A stretch of DNA of 64,000 nucleotides, taken from Chirona hameri. Taxonomy: Eukaryota; Arthropoda; Thecostraca; Balanomorpha; Balanidae. Below, piece by piece: positions 51,687 through 64,000 of this stretch. The notes under the pieces are model-generated. The model was not told the DNA's origin. It made no database searches and saw nothing but the letters and a program-made list of their open reading frames with translations. Every line of letters begins with the position of its first letter. The stretch's first letter is position 1. The DNA lies in NCBI GenBank assembly GCA_036785665.1, contig JAXIVJ010000624.1, positions 129,001 to 193,000 on the forward strand, given 5' to 3'. The position numbers and the translations under genes are program-made.

Positions 51687-54574
51687 ACGGAGAACAACAC
51701 ACGCTGTTACGCTGCCTGTTACGTGAGATAGACGGAGAACAACACACGCTGTTACGCTGCCTGTTACGTGAGATATACGGAGAACAACACACGTTGTTAC
51801 GCTGTCTGTTACGTGAGATAGACGGAGAACAACACACGCTGTTACGCTGCCTGTTACGTGAGATATACGGAGAAAAACACACGCTGTTACGCTGTCTGTT
51901 ACGTGAGATAGACGGAGAACGACACACGCTGTTACGCTGCCCGTTACGTGAGATATACGGAGAACAACACACGCTGTTACGCTGCCTGTTACGTGAGATA
52001 GACGGAGAGCATCCCACGCTGTTACGCTGCCTGTTACGTGAGATAGACGGAGAACAACACACGCTGTTACGCTGTCTGTTACGTGAGATAGACGGAGAAC
52101 GACACACGCTGTTACGCTGCCCGTTACGTGAGATATACGGAGAACAACACACGCTGTTACGCTGCCTGTTACGTGAGATAGACGGAGAACAACACACTCT
52201 GTTACGCTGCCTGTTACGTGAGATAGACGGAGAGCATCCCACGCTGTTGCGCTGCCTGTTACGTGAGATATACGGAGAACAACACACGCTGTTACGCTGC
52301 CTGTTACGTGAGATAGATGGAGAACGACACACGCTGTTATGCTGCCTGTTACGTGAGATAGACTGAGAGCATCCCACGCTGTTACGCTGCCTGTTACGTG
52401 AGATATACGGAGAACACACGCTGTTACGCTGCCTGTTACGTGAGATATACGGAGAACGACACACGCTGTTACGCTACCTGTTACGTGAGATAGACGGAGA
52501 ACAACACACGCTGTTACGCTGCCTGTTACGTGAGATATACGGAGAACATCCCACGCTGTTGCGCTGCCTGTTACGTGAGATATACGGAGAACAACACACG
52601 CTGTTACGCTGCCTGTTACGTGAGATATACGGAGAACAACACACGCTGTTACGCTGCCTGTTACGTGAGATATACGGAGAACAACACACGCTGTTACGCT
52701 GCCTGTTACGTGAGATATACGGAGAACAACACACGCTGTTACGCTGCCTGTTACGTGAGATATACGGAGAACAACACACGCTGTTACGCTGCCTGTTACG
52801 TGAGATAGACGGAGAGCATCCCACGCTGTTACGCTGCCTGTTACGTGAGATATACGGAGAACAACACACGCTGTTACGCTGCCTGTTACGTGAGATATAC
52901 GGAGAACTACACACGCTGTTACGCTGCCTGTTACGTGAGATATACGGAGAACAACACACGCTGTTACGCTGCCTGTTACGTGAGATAGACGGAGAACGAC
53001 ACACGCTGTTGCGCTGCCTGTTACTTGAGATATACGGAGAACGACACACGCTGTTACGCTGCTGCGTGAGATAGACGGAAAGCATCCCACGCTGTTGCGC
53101 TGCCTGTTACGCGAGATAGATGGAGAACAACACACGCTGTTACGCTGCCTGTTACGTGAGATAGACGGAGAACAACACACGCTGTTACGCTGCCTGTTAC
53201 GTGAGATATACGGAGAACGACACACGCTGTTACGCTGCCTGTTACGTGAGATAGACGGAGAACAACACACGCTGTTACGCTGCCTGTTACGTGAGATAGA
53301 CGGAGAGCATCCCACGCTGTTGCGCTGCCTGTTACGTGAGATAGACGGAGAACGACACACGCTGTTACGCTGCCTGTTACGTGAGATATACGGAGAACAA
53401 CACACGCTGTTACGCTGCCTGTTACGTGAGATATACGGAGAACGACACACGCTGTTACGCTGCCTGTTACGTGAGCTATACGGAGAACGACACACGCTGT
53501 TACGCTGCCTGTTACGTGAGATATACGGAGAACAACACACGCTGTTACGCTGCCTGTTACGTGAGATATACGGAGAACAACACACGCTGTTACGCTGCCT
53601 GTTACGTGAGATAGACGGAGAACGACACACGCTGTTGCGCTGCCTGTTACGTGAGATAGACGGAGAACGACACACGCTGTTACGCTGCCTGTTACGTGAG
53701 ATAGACGGGGAACAACACACGCTGTTACGCTGCCTGTTACGTGAGATAGACGGAGAGCAGCACACGCTGTTACGCTGCCTGTTACGTGAGATAGACGGAG
53801 AACAACACACGCAGTTACGCTGCCTGTTACGTGAGATACACGGAGAGCATCCCACGCTGTTACGCCGCCTGTTACGTGAGATAGACGGAGAACGACACAC
53901 GCTGTTACGCTGCCTGTTACGTGAGATATACGGAGAACAACACACGCTGTTACGCTGCCTGTTACGTGAGATAGACGGAGAACAACACACGCTGTTACGC
54001 TGCCTGTTACGTGAGATAGACGGAGAACAACACACGCTGTTACGCTGTCTGTTACGTGAGATATACGGAGAGCATCCCACGCTGTTACGCTGCCTGTTAC
54101 GTGAGATAGACGGAGAACAACACACGCTGTTACGCTGCCTGTTACGTGAGATAGACGGAGAACAACACACGCTGTTACGCTGCCTGTTACGTGAGATAGA
54201 CGGAGAGCATCCCACGCTGTTACGCTGCCTGTTACGTGAGATAGACGGAGAACAACACACGCTGTTACGCTGCCTGTTACGTGAGATAGACGGAGAACGA
54301 CACACGCTGTTGCGCTGCCTGTTACGTGAGATAGACGGAGAACAACACACACTGTTACGCTGCCTGTTACGTGGGATAGACGGAGAACGACACACGCTGT
54401 TACGCTGCCTGTTACTTGAGATAGACGGAGAACAACACACGCTGTTACGCTGCCTGTTACGTGGGATAGACGGAGAACGACACACGCTGTTACGCTGCCT
54501 GTTACATGAGATAGACGGAGAACACCACACGCTGTTACGCTGCCTGTTACGTGAGATATACGGAGAACAACACA
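48556..54574. repeat. Composite long tail, 134 units
   Basis: 6,019 bp in two parts. The first, to 51635, repeats 43139-46218 and carries its extra marker at 50536. Between 51636 and 51744 the sequence switches to the order of 17523 onward, including GACTGAGAGC near 52362, the marker at 53049 and the P block 53090-54574. A private 42-bp unit lies at 52377-52418. Other private changes are GATGGAG near 53119, GACGGGGAAC near 53705 and GAGCAGCAC near 53757. This composite makes the cassette 7 to 8 spacing the largest in the window (7,705 bp). Confidence 0.9.
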
Positions 54575-57017
54575 CGCTGTTACGCTGCTGCGTGAGATAT
54601 ACGGAGAACAACACACGCTGTTACGCTGCCTGTTACGTGAGATAGACGGAGAACGACACACGCTGTTGCGCTGTCTATTACGTGAGATATACGGAGAACA
54701 ACACACGCTGTTACGCTGCCTGTTACGTGAGATATACGGAGAACGACACACGCTGTTACGCTGCCTGTTACGTGAGATATACGGAGAACAACACACGCTG
54801 TTACGCTGCCTGTTACGTGAGATAGACGGAGAACAACACACGCTGTTACGCTGCCTGTTACGTGAGATATACGGAGAACGACACACGCTGTTACGCCGCC
54901 TGTTACGTGAGATATACGGAGAACGACACACGCTGTTACGCCGCCTGTTACGTGAGATATACGGAGAACGACACACGCTGTTAGGCTGCCTGTTACGTGA
55001 GATATACGGAGAACAACACACGCTGTTACGCTGCCTGTTACGTGAGATATACGGAGAAAGACACACGCTGTTACGCTGCCTGTTACGTGAGATATACGGA
55101 GAACAACACACGCTGTTACGCTGCCTGTTACGTGAGATATACGGAGAACAACACACGCTGTTACGCTGCCTGTTACGTGAGATATACGGCGAACAACACA
55201 CGCTGTTACGCTGCCTGTTACGTGAGATAGACGGAGAACGACACACGCTGTTACGCTGCCTGTTACGTGAGATAGACGGAGAACAACACACGCTGTTACT
55301 CTGCTGCGCGAGATATACGGAGAACAACACACGCTGTTACGCTGCTTGTTACGTGAGATATACGGAGAACGACACACGCTGTTACGCTGCCTGTTACGTG
55401 AGATAGACGGAGAACAACACACGCTGTTACGCCGCTGCGTGAGATATACGGAGAACAACACACGCTGTTACGCTGCCTGTTACGTGAGATAGATGGAGAA
55501 CAACACACGCTGTTACGCTGCCTGTTACGTGAGATAGACGGAGAACAACACACGCTGTTACGCTGCCTGTTACGTGAGATAGACGGAGAACAACACACGC
55601 TGTTACGCTGCCTGTTACGTGAGATATACGGAGAACAACACACGCTGTTACGCTGCCTGTTACGTGAGATAGACGGAGAGCATCCCACGCTGTTATGCTG
55701 CCTGTTACGTGAGATAGACGGAGAACAACACACGCTGTTACGCTGTCTGTTATGTGAGATAGACGGAGAACAACACACGCTGTTACTCTGCCTGTTACGT
55801 AAGATAGACGGAGAGCATCCCACGCTGTTACGCTGCCTGTTACGTGATATATACGGAGAACAACACACGCTGTTATGCTGCCTGTTACGTGGGATAGACG
55901 GAGAACAACACACGCTGTTACGCGGCTGCGTCAGATATACGGAGAACAACACACGCTGTTACGCTGCCTGTTACGTGAGATATACGGAGAACAACACACG
56001 CTGTTGCGCTGCCTGTTACGTGAGATATACGGAGAACAACACACGCTGTTACGCTGCCTGTTACGTGAGATAGACGGAGAACAACACACGCTGTTACGCT
56101 GCCTGTTACGTGAGATAGACGGAGAACAAAATACGCTGTTACGCTGCTGCGTGAGATATACGGAGAACAACACACGCTGTTACGCTGCCTGTTACGTGAG
56201 ATATACGGAGAACAACACACGCTGTTACGCTGCTGCGTGAAATATATGGAGAACAACACACGCTGTTACGCTGCCTGTTACGTGAGATACACAGAGAACA
56301 ACACACGCTGTTACGCTGCCTGTTACGTGAGATATACGGAGAACAACACACGCTGTTACGCTGCCTGTGACGTGAGATAGACGGAGAGCATCCCACGCTG
56401 TTACGCTGCCTGTTACGTGAGATATACGGAGAACAACACACGCTGTTACGCTGCCTGTCACGTGAGATAGACGGAGAGCATCCCACGCTGTTACGCTGCC
56501 TGTTACGTGAGATAGACGGAGAACAACACACGCTGTTACGCTGCCTGTTACGTGAGATAGACGGAGAGCAACACACGCTGTTACGCTGCCTGTTACGTGA
56601 GATAAACGGAGAGTAGCCCACGCTGTTACGCTGCCTGTTACGTGATATATACGGAGAACAACACACGCTGTTACGCTGCCTGTTACGTGAGATATACGGA
56701 GAACGACACACGCTGTTACGCCGCCTGTTACTTGAGATATACGAAGAACAACACACGCTGTTACGCTGCCTGTTACGTGAGATATACGGAGAACGACACA
56801 CGCTGTTACGCCGCCTGTTACGTGAGATATACGGAGAACAACACACTCTGTTACGCTGCCTGTTACGTGAGATAGATGGAGAACAACACACGCTGTTACG
56901 CTGCCTGTTACGTGAGATAGACAGAGAACGACACACGCTGTTACGCTGCCTGTTACGTGAGATAGACGGAGAGCATCCCACGCTGTTGCGCTGCCTGTTA
57001 CGTGAGATAGACGGAGA
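51636..57017. repeat. Right member of a block pair 34.11 kb apart
   Basis: It matches 17523-22907. The left limit is the last base typical of the 46-kb parent (T at 51635) and the right limit is the switch at 57018 (GAGAGCATCCC against GAGAACAAC). A dozen or so single-base differences and one 3-bp loss separate the pair, so it is older than the 5,417-bp duplication. Confidence 0.87.
54575..56260. repeat. HOR cassette 8 (complete)
   Basis: Six 41-bp markers at 54575, 55291, 55422, 55913, 56134 and 56220. It resembles cassette 1 (offset 34,110 bp), sharing GTGGGATAG near 55890, and lacks the GACAGAG change of cassettes 5, 6, 7 and 9. CAAAATACG near 56127 is private. Confidence 0.95.
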
Positions 57018-59545
57018 GCATCCCACGCTGTTACGCTGCCTGTTACGTGAGATAGACGGAGAACAACACATGCTGTTACGCTGCCTGTTACGTGAGATAG
57101 ACGGAGAACAACACACGCTGTTACGCTGCCTGTTACATGAGATATACGGAGAACAACACACGCTGTTACGCTGCCTGTTACGTGAGATAGACGGAGAACA
57201 ACACACGCTGTTACGCTGCCTGTTACGTGAGATAGACGGAGAACAACACACGCTGTTACGCTGCCTGTTACGTGAGATATACGGAGAACGACACACGCTG
57301 TTACGCTGCCTGTTACTTGATATATACGGAGAACGACACACGCTGTTACGCCGCCTGTTACGTGAGATATACGGAGAGCATCCCACGCTGTTACGCTGCC
57401 TGTTACGTGAGATAGACGGAGAACAACACACGCTGTTACGCTGCCTGTTACGTGAGATATACGGAGAACAACACACGCTGTTACGCTGCCTGTTACGTGA
57501 GATATACGGAGAACAACACACGCTGTTACGCTGCCTGTTACGTGAGATAGACGGAGAACAACACAAGCTGTTACGCTGCCTGTTACGTGAGATATACGGA
57601 GAACAACACACGCTGTTACGCTGTCTGTTACGTGAGATAGACGGAGAACAACACACGCTGTTACGCTGCCTGTTACGTGAGATATACGGAGAATAACACA
57701 CGCTGTTACGCTGTCTGTTACGTGAGATATACGGAGAACGACACACGCTGTTACGCTGCCCGTTACGTGAGATATACGGAGAACAACACACGCTGTTACG
57801 CTGCCTGTTACGTGAGATAGACGGAGAGCATCCCACGCTGTTACGCTGCCTGTTACGTGAGATAGACGGAGAACAACACACGCTGTTACGCTGCCTGTTA
57901 CGTGAGATATACGGAGAACGACACACGCTGTTACGCTGCCTGTTACGTGAGATATACGGAGAACGACACACGCTGTTACGCTGCTTGTTACGTGAGATAG
58001 ACGGAGAGCATCCCACGCTGTTACGCTGCCTGTTACGTGAGATAGACGGAGAACAACACACGCTGTTACGCTGTCTGTTACGTGAGATATACGGAGAGCA
58101 TCTTACGCTGTTACGCTGCCTGTTACGTGAGATAGATGGAGAACAACACACGCTGTTACGCTGCCTGTTACGTGAGATATACGGAGAACAACACACGCTG
58201 TTGCGCTGCCTGTTACTTGAGATATACGGAGAACAACACACGCTGTTACGCTGCCTGTTACGTGAGATAGACGGAGAACAACACACGCTATTACGCTGCC
58301 TGTTACGTGAGATATACGGAGAACGACACACGCTGTTACGCTGCCTGTTACGTGAGATATACGGAGAACAACACACGCTGTTACGCTGCCTGTTACGTTA
58401 GATAGACGGAGAACGACACACGCTGTTACGCTGCCTGTTACGTGAGCTATACGGAGAACGACACACGCTGTTACGCTGCCTGTTACGTGAGATATACGGA
58501 GAACAACACACGCTGTTACGCTACCTGTTACGTGAGATATACGGAGAACAACACACGCTGTTGCGCTGCCTGTTACGTGAGATAGACGGAGAACGACACA
58601 CGCTGTTGCGCTGCCTGTTACGTGAGATAGACGGAGAACGACACACGCTGTGACGCTGCCTGTTACGTGAGATAGACGGAGAACAACACACGCTGTTACG
58701 CTGCCTGTTACGTGAGATAGACGGAGAGCAACACACGCTGTTACGCTGCCTGTTACGTGAGATAGACGGAGAACAACACACGCAGTTACGCTGCCTGTTA
58801 CGTGAGATACACGGAGAGCATCCCACGCTGTTACGCCGCCTGTTACGTGAGATAGACGGAGAACGACACACGCTGTTACGCTGCCTGTTACGTGAGATAT
58901 ACGGAGAACAACACACGCTGTTACGCTGCCTGTTACGTGAGATAGACGGAGAACAACACACGCCGTTACGCTGCCTGTTACGTGAGATAGACGGAGAACA
59001 ACAAACGCTGTCACGCTGTCTGTTACGTGAGATATACGGAGAGCATCCCACGCTGTTACGCTGCCTGTTACGTGAGATAGACGGAGAACAACACACGCTG
59101 TTACGCTGCCTGTTACGTGAGATAGACGGAGAACAACACACGCTGTTACGCTGCCTGTTACGTGAGATAGACGGAGAGCATCCCACGCTGTTACGCTGCC
59201 TGTTACGTGAGATAGACGGAGAACAACACACGCTGTTACGCTGCCTGTTACGTGAGATAGACGGAGAACGACACACGCTGTTGCGCTGCCTGTTACGTGA
59301 GATAGACGGAGAACAACACACACTGTTACGCTGCCTGTTACGTGGGATAGACGGAGAACGACACACGCTGTTACGCTGCCTGTTACTTGAGATAGACGGA
59401 GAACAACACACGCTGTTACGCTGCCTGTTACGTGGGATAGACGGAGAACGACACACGCTGTTACGCTGCCTGTTACATGAGATAGACGGAGAACACCACA
59501 CGCTGTTACGCTGCCTGTTACGTGAGATATACGGAGAACAACACA
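56261..59545. repeat. Full tail (T plus P), 73 units
   Basis: The first 757 bp match 22151-22907. Then, where cassette 1's tail is shortened, this copy continues with full T-block order. Compared with the next tail it lacks three units near 57.06 kb. The T series has CACGTG at 56459-56464 and AAACGGAGAGTAGCCC near 56603. CATGCTG near 57070, CAAGCTG near 57565 and GCCGTTACG near 58963 are private. P-block marks are GTGAGCTATAC near 58445, TGTGACGCTG near 58648 and GCAGTTACG near 58783. Confidence 0.9.
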
Positions 59546-61231
59546 CGCTGTTACGCTGCTGCGTGAGATATACGGAGAACAACACACGCTGTTACGCTGC
59601 CTGTTACGTGAGATAGACGGAGAACGACACACGCTGTTGCGCTGTCTATTACGTGAGATATACGGAGAACAACACACGCTGTTACGCTGCCTGTTACGTG
59701 AGATATACGGAGAACGACACACGCTGTTACGCTGCCTGTTACGTGAGATATACGGAGAACAACACACGCTGTTACGCTGCCTGTTACGTGAGATAGACGG
59801 AGAACAACACACGCTGTTACGCTGCCTGTTACGTGAGATATACGGAGAACGACACACGCTGTTACGCCGCCTGTTACGTGAGATATACGGAGAACGACAC
59901 ACGCTGTTACGCCGCCTGTTACGTGAGATATACGGAGAACGACACACGCTGTTAGGCTGCCTGTTACGTGAGATATACGGAGAACAACACACGCTGTTAC
60001 GCTGCCTGTTACGTGAGATATACGGAGAAAGACACACGCTGCTACGCTGCCTGTTACGTGAGATATACGGAGAACAACACACGCTGTTACGCTGCCTGTT
60101 ACGTGAGATATACGGAGAACAACACACGCTGTTTCGCTGCCTGTTACGTGAGATATACGGCGAACAACACACGCTGTTACGCTGCCTGTTACGTGAGATA
60201 GACGGAGAACGACACACGCTGTTACGCTGCCTGTTACGTGAGATAGACGGAGAACAACACACGCTGTTACTCTGCTGCGCGAGATATACGGAGAACAACA
60301 CACGCTGTTACGCTGCTTGTTACGTGAGATATACGGAGAACGACACACGCTGTTACGCTGCCTGTTACGTGAGATAGACGGAGAACAACACACGCTGTTA
60401 CGCCGCTGCGTGAGATATACGGAGAACAACACACGCTGTTACGCTGCCTGTTACGTGAGATAGATGGAGAACAACACACGCTGTTACGCTGCCTGTTACG
60501 TGAGATAGACGGAGAACAACACACGCTGTTACGCTGCCTGTTACGTGAGATAGACGGAGAACAACACACGCTGTTACGCTGCCTGTTACGTGAGATATAC
60601 GGAGAACAACACACGCTGTTACGCTGCCTGTTACGTGAGATAGACGGAGAGCATCCCACGCTGTTATGCTGCCTGTTACGTGAGATAGACGGAGAACAAC
60701 ACACGCTGTTACGCTGTCTGTTATGTGAGATAGACGGAGAACAACACACGCTGTTACTCTGCCTGTTACGTAAGATAGACGGAGAGCATCCCACGCTGTT
60801 ACGCTGCCTGTTACGTGATATATACGGAGAACAACACACGCTGTTATGCTGCCTGTTACATGGGATAGACGGAGAACAACACACGCTGTTACGCGGCTGC
60901 GTCAGATATACGGAGAACAACACACGCTGTTACGCTGCCTGTTACGTGAGATATACGGAGAACAACACACGCTGTTGCGCTGCCTGTTACGTGAGATATA
61001 CGGAGAACAACACACGCTGTTACGCTGCCTGTTACGTGAGATAGACAGAGAACAACACACGCTGTTACGCTGCCTGTTACGTGAGATAGACGGAGAACAA
61101 AACACGCTGTTACGCTGCTGCGTGAGATATACGGAGAACAACACACGCTGTTACGCTGCCTGTTACGTGAGATATACGGAGAACAACACACGCTGTTACG
61201 CTGCTGCGTGAAATATATGGAGAACAACACA
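59546..61231. repeat. HOR cassette 9 (complete)
   Basis: Six 41-bp markers at 59546, 60262, 60393, 60884, 61105 and 61191. It carries the GACAGAG change of cassettes 5-7 and GCTGCTACG near 60050. TTTCGCTGCC near 60132 is private and is the only TTCG I noticed in the window. Confidence 0.95.
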
Positions 61232-64000
61232 CGCTGTTACGCTGCCTGTTACGTGAGATATACAGAGAACAACACACGCTGTTACGCTGCCTGTTACGTG
61301 AGATATACGGAGAACAACACACGCTCTTACGCTGCCTGTGACGTGAGATAGACGGAGAGCATCCCACGCTGTTACGCTGCCTGTTACGTGAGATATACGG
61401 AGAACAACACACGCTGTTACGCTGCCTGTCACGTGAGATAGACGGAGAGCATCCCACGCTGTTACGCTGCCTGTTACGTGAGATAGACGGAGAACAACAC
61501 ACGCTGTTACGCTGCCTGTTACGTGAGATAGACGGAGAGCAACACACGCTGTTACGCTGCCTGTTACGTGAGATAAACGGAGAGTAGCCCACGCTGTTAC
61601 GCTGCCTGTTACGTGATATATACGGAGAACAACACACGCTGTTACGCTGCCTGTTACGTGAGATATACGGAGAACGACACACGCTGTTACGCCGCCTGTT
61701 ACTTGAGATATACGAAGAACAACACACGCTGTTACGCTGCCTGTTACGTGAGATATACGGAGAACGACACACGCTGTTACGCCGCCTGTTACGTGAGATA
61801 TACGGAGAACAACACACGCTGTTACGCTGCCTGTTACGTGAGATAGATGGAGAACAACACACGCTGTTACGCTGCCTGTTACGTGAGATAGACGGAGAAC
61901 GACACACGCTGTTACGCTGCCTGTTACGTGAGATAGACGGAGAGCATCCCACGCTGTTGCGCTGCCTGTTACGTGAGATAGACGGAGAGCATCCCACGCT
62001 GTTACGCTGCCTGTTACGTGAGATAGACGGAGAACAACACACGCTGTTACGCTGCCTGTTACGTGGGATAGACGGAGAACAACACACGCTGTTACGCTGC
62101 CTGTTACGTGAGATATACGGAGAACGACACACGCTGTTGCGCTGCCTGTTACGTGAGATATACGGAGAGCAACACACGCTGTTACGCTGCCTGTTACGTG
62201 AGATAGACGGAGAACAACACACGCTGTTACGCTGCCTGTTACATGAGATATACGGAGAACAACACACGCTGTAACGCTGCCTGTTACGTGAGATAGACGG
62301 AGAACAACACACGCTGTTACGCTGCCTGTTACGTGAGATAGACGGAGAACAACACACGCTGTTACGCTGCCTGTTACGTGAGATATACGGAGAACGACAA
62401 ACGCTGTTACGCTGCCTGTTACTTGATATATACGGAGAACGACACACGCTGTTACGCCGCCTGTTACGTGAGATATACGGAGAGCATCCCACGCTGTTAC
62501 GCTGCCTGTTACGTGAGATAGACGGAGAACAACACACGCTGTTACGCTGCCTGTTACGTGAGATATACGGAGAACAACACACGCTGTTACGCTGCCTGTT
62601 ACGTGAGATATACGGAGAACAACACACGCTGTTACGCTGCCTGTTACGTGAGATAGACGGAGAACAAAACACGCTGTTACGCTGCCTGTTACGTGAGATA
62701 TACGGAGAACAACACACGCTGTTACGCTGTCTGTTACGTGAGATAGACGGAGAACAACACACGCTGTTACGCTGCCTGTTACGTGAGATATACGGAGAAT
62801 AACACACGCTGTTACGCTGTCTGTTACGTGAGATATACGGAGAACGACACACGCTGTTACGCTGCCCGTTACGTGAGATATACGGAGAACAACACACGCT
62901 GTTACGCTGCCTGTTACGTGAGATAGACGGAGAGCATCCCACGCTGTTACGCTGCCTGTTACGTGAGATAGACGGAGAACAACACACGCTGTTACGCTGC
63001 CTGTTACGTGAGATATACGGAGAACGACACACGCTGTTACGCTGCCTGTTACGTGAGATATACGGAGAACGACACACGCTGTTACGCTGCTTGTTACGTG
63101 AGATAGACGGAGAGCATCCCACGCTGTTACGCTGCCTGTTACGTGAGATAGACGGAGAACAACACACGCTGTTACGCTGTCTGTTACGTGAGATATACGG
63201 AGAGCATCTTACGCTGTTACGCTGCCTGTTACGTGAGATAGATGGAGAACAACACACGCTGTTACGCTGCCTGTTACGTGAGATATACGGAGAACAACAC
63301 ACGCTGTTGCGCTGCCTGTTACGTGAGATATACGGAGAACAACATACGCTGTTACGCTGCCTGTTACGTGAGATAGACGGAGAACAACACACGCTATTAC
63401 GCTGCCTGTTACGTGAGATATACGGAGAACGACACACGCTGTTACGCTGCCTGTTACGTGAGATATACGGAGAACAACACACGCTGTTACGCTGCCTGTT
63501 ACGTTGGATAGACGGAGAACGACACACGCTGTTACGCTGCTGCGTGATATATACGGAGAACAACACACGCTGTTACGCCGCCTGTTACGTGAGATAGACG
63601 GAGAACAACACACGCTGTTACGCTGTCTGTTGCGTGAGATATACGGAGAACAACACACGCTGTTACGCTGCCTGTTACGTGAGATATACGGAGAACAACA
63701 CACGCTGTTACGCTGCCTGTTACGTGAGATAGACGGAGAACGACACACGCTGTTACGCTGCCTGTTACGTGAGATATACGGAGAACAACACACGCTGTTA
63801 CGCTGACTGTTACGTGAGATAGACGGAGAACGACACACGCTGTTACGCTGCTGCGTGAGATATACGGAGAACAACACACGCGGTTACGCCGCCTGTTACG
63901 TGAGATAGACGGAGAACAACACACGCTGTTACGCTGCCTGTTACGTGAGATATACGGAGAACAACACACGCTGTTACGCTGCCTGTTACGTGAGATATAC
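61232..64000. repeat. Tail cut by the window end
   Basis: T-block order from 61232: GTGACGTGAG near 61338, CACGTG at 61430-61435 and AAACGGAGAGTAGCCC near 61575. A private TGTAACG near 62271 creates a stop. Two 41-bp markers follow at 63527 (CTGCTGCGTGATATATAC, as at 45119) and 63838 (CTGCTGCGTGAG, followed by CGGTTACGCCGCC). The last 32 bases are an incomplete unit. No array end is seen. Confidence 0.9.

Larger units (their letters stand above)
1..64000. repeat. 45-bp satellite array filling the whole window
   Basis: Head-to-tail copies of a 45-bp unit run from the first to the last base with no insertion, inversion or unique DNA. Numbering a unit from the C of CGCTGTTACG, the fixed landmarks are CTGTTACG at 3-10, a second CTGTTACG at 15-22, ACGT at 20-23 and GACGGAG at 30-36. 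The common variable positions are 8 (A/G), 12 (T/C), 30 (G/T), 38 (A/G), 40 (A/G), 41 (A/T) and 43 (A/C). Unit starts followed by hand give 1,353 units of 45 bp, 69 of 41 bp, 4 of 42 bp and 2 of 43 bp, plus 32 trailing bases, which sums exactly to 64000. Compensating indels inside a stretch would be missed by this check. All units lie in one orientation. The array continues beyond both window ends. Family and species are not recognised; a eukaryotic satellite is inferred. Confidence 0.98.

Noticed and set aside
1..64000. CRISPR array
   Set aside because: Units differ only by scattered substitutions and there are no unique spacers between constant repeats. No cas gene or leader is present, and 1,428 units of one sequence do not fit.
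1..64000. Telomeric repeat, rDNA, tRNA or transposon content
   Set aside because: No TTAGGG-like run, rRNA or tRNA segment, terminal inverted repeat, poly-A tail or target-site duplication was seen. Every base is part of the 45-bp array.
1..64000. CENP-B box
   Set aside because: The required TTCG and CGGG cores are missing from the unit. The only TTCG noticed (near 60132) and the lone CGGG (near 53706) are private single-base variants far apart.

Overview
The whole window is one uninterrupted satellite DNA array. I see no gene, RNA gene, mobile element, CRISPR array or unique flanking sequence. The unit is 45 bp (reference copy 361-405, 51% G+C, four CpGs). Walking the unit starts from base 1 to base 64000, every base falls inside the array: 1,428 complete units plus a 32-base partial unit. 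That tally is 1,353 units of 45 bp, 69 of 41 bp, 4 of 42 bp and 2 of 43 bp. This layout points to a eukaryotic chromosome (a heterochromatic, pericentromeric, subtelomeric or large minisatellite block). The species and locus cannot be read from the sequence, and I do not recognise the satellite family.

Above the 45-bp unit lies a higher-order repeat (HOR) of multi-kilobase size. It is visible because the 41-bp units and many single-base variants recur at fixed relative positions. From about 20.4 kb rightward the pattern is a 1,686-bp cassette with six 41-bp marker units, then a tail of variable length (T block), then a P block leading to the next cassette. Nine cassettes start at 20465, 23411, 28515 (truncated), 31289, 36350, 41453, 46870, 54575 and 59546. 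Their spacings are 2946, 5104, 2774, 5061, 5103, 5417, 7705 and 4971 bp. The left 20 kb is built from the same blocks in a different order: a 5,254-bp tandem duplication, a partial cassette at 8707-9054, and block pairs 5,253 and 5,793 bp apart.

The copies record several rounds of amplification. The youngest visible event is a 5,417-bp tandem duplication (40853-46269 and 46270-51686) in which I found one difference. A block of about 5.4 kb at 17523-22907 reappears 34.11 kb away at 51636-57017. A region of about 7 kb at 22.87-30.0 kb reappears about 7.85 kb downstream.

Long open reading frames (up to 1,762 codons) occur on both strands only because the 45-bp period is divisible by three and three of its six frames lack stops. 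They are broken by the 41-bp units and by inherited stop variants, and I do not annotate any as a gene.
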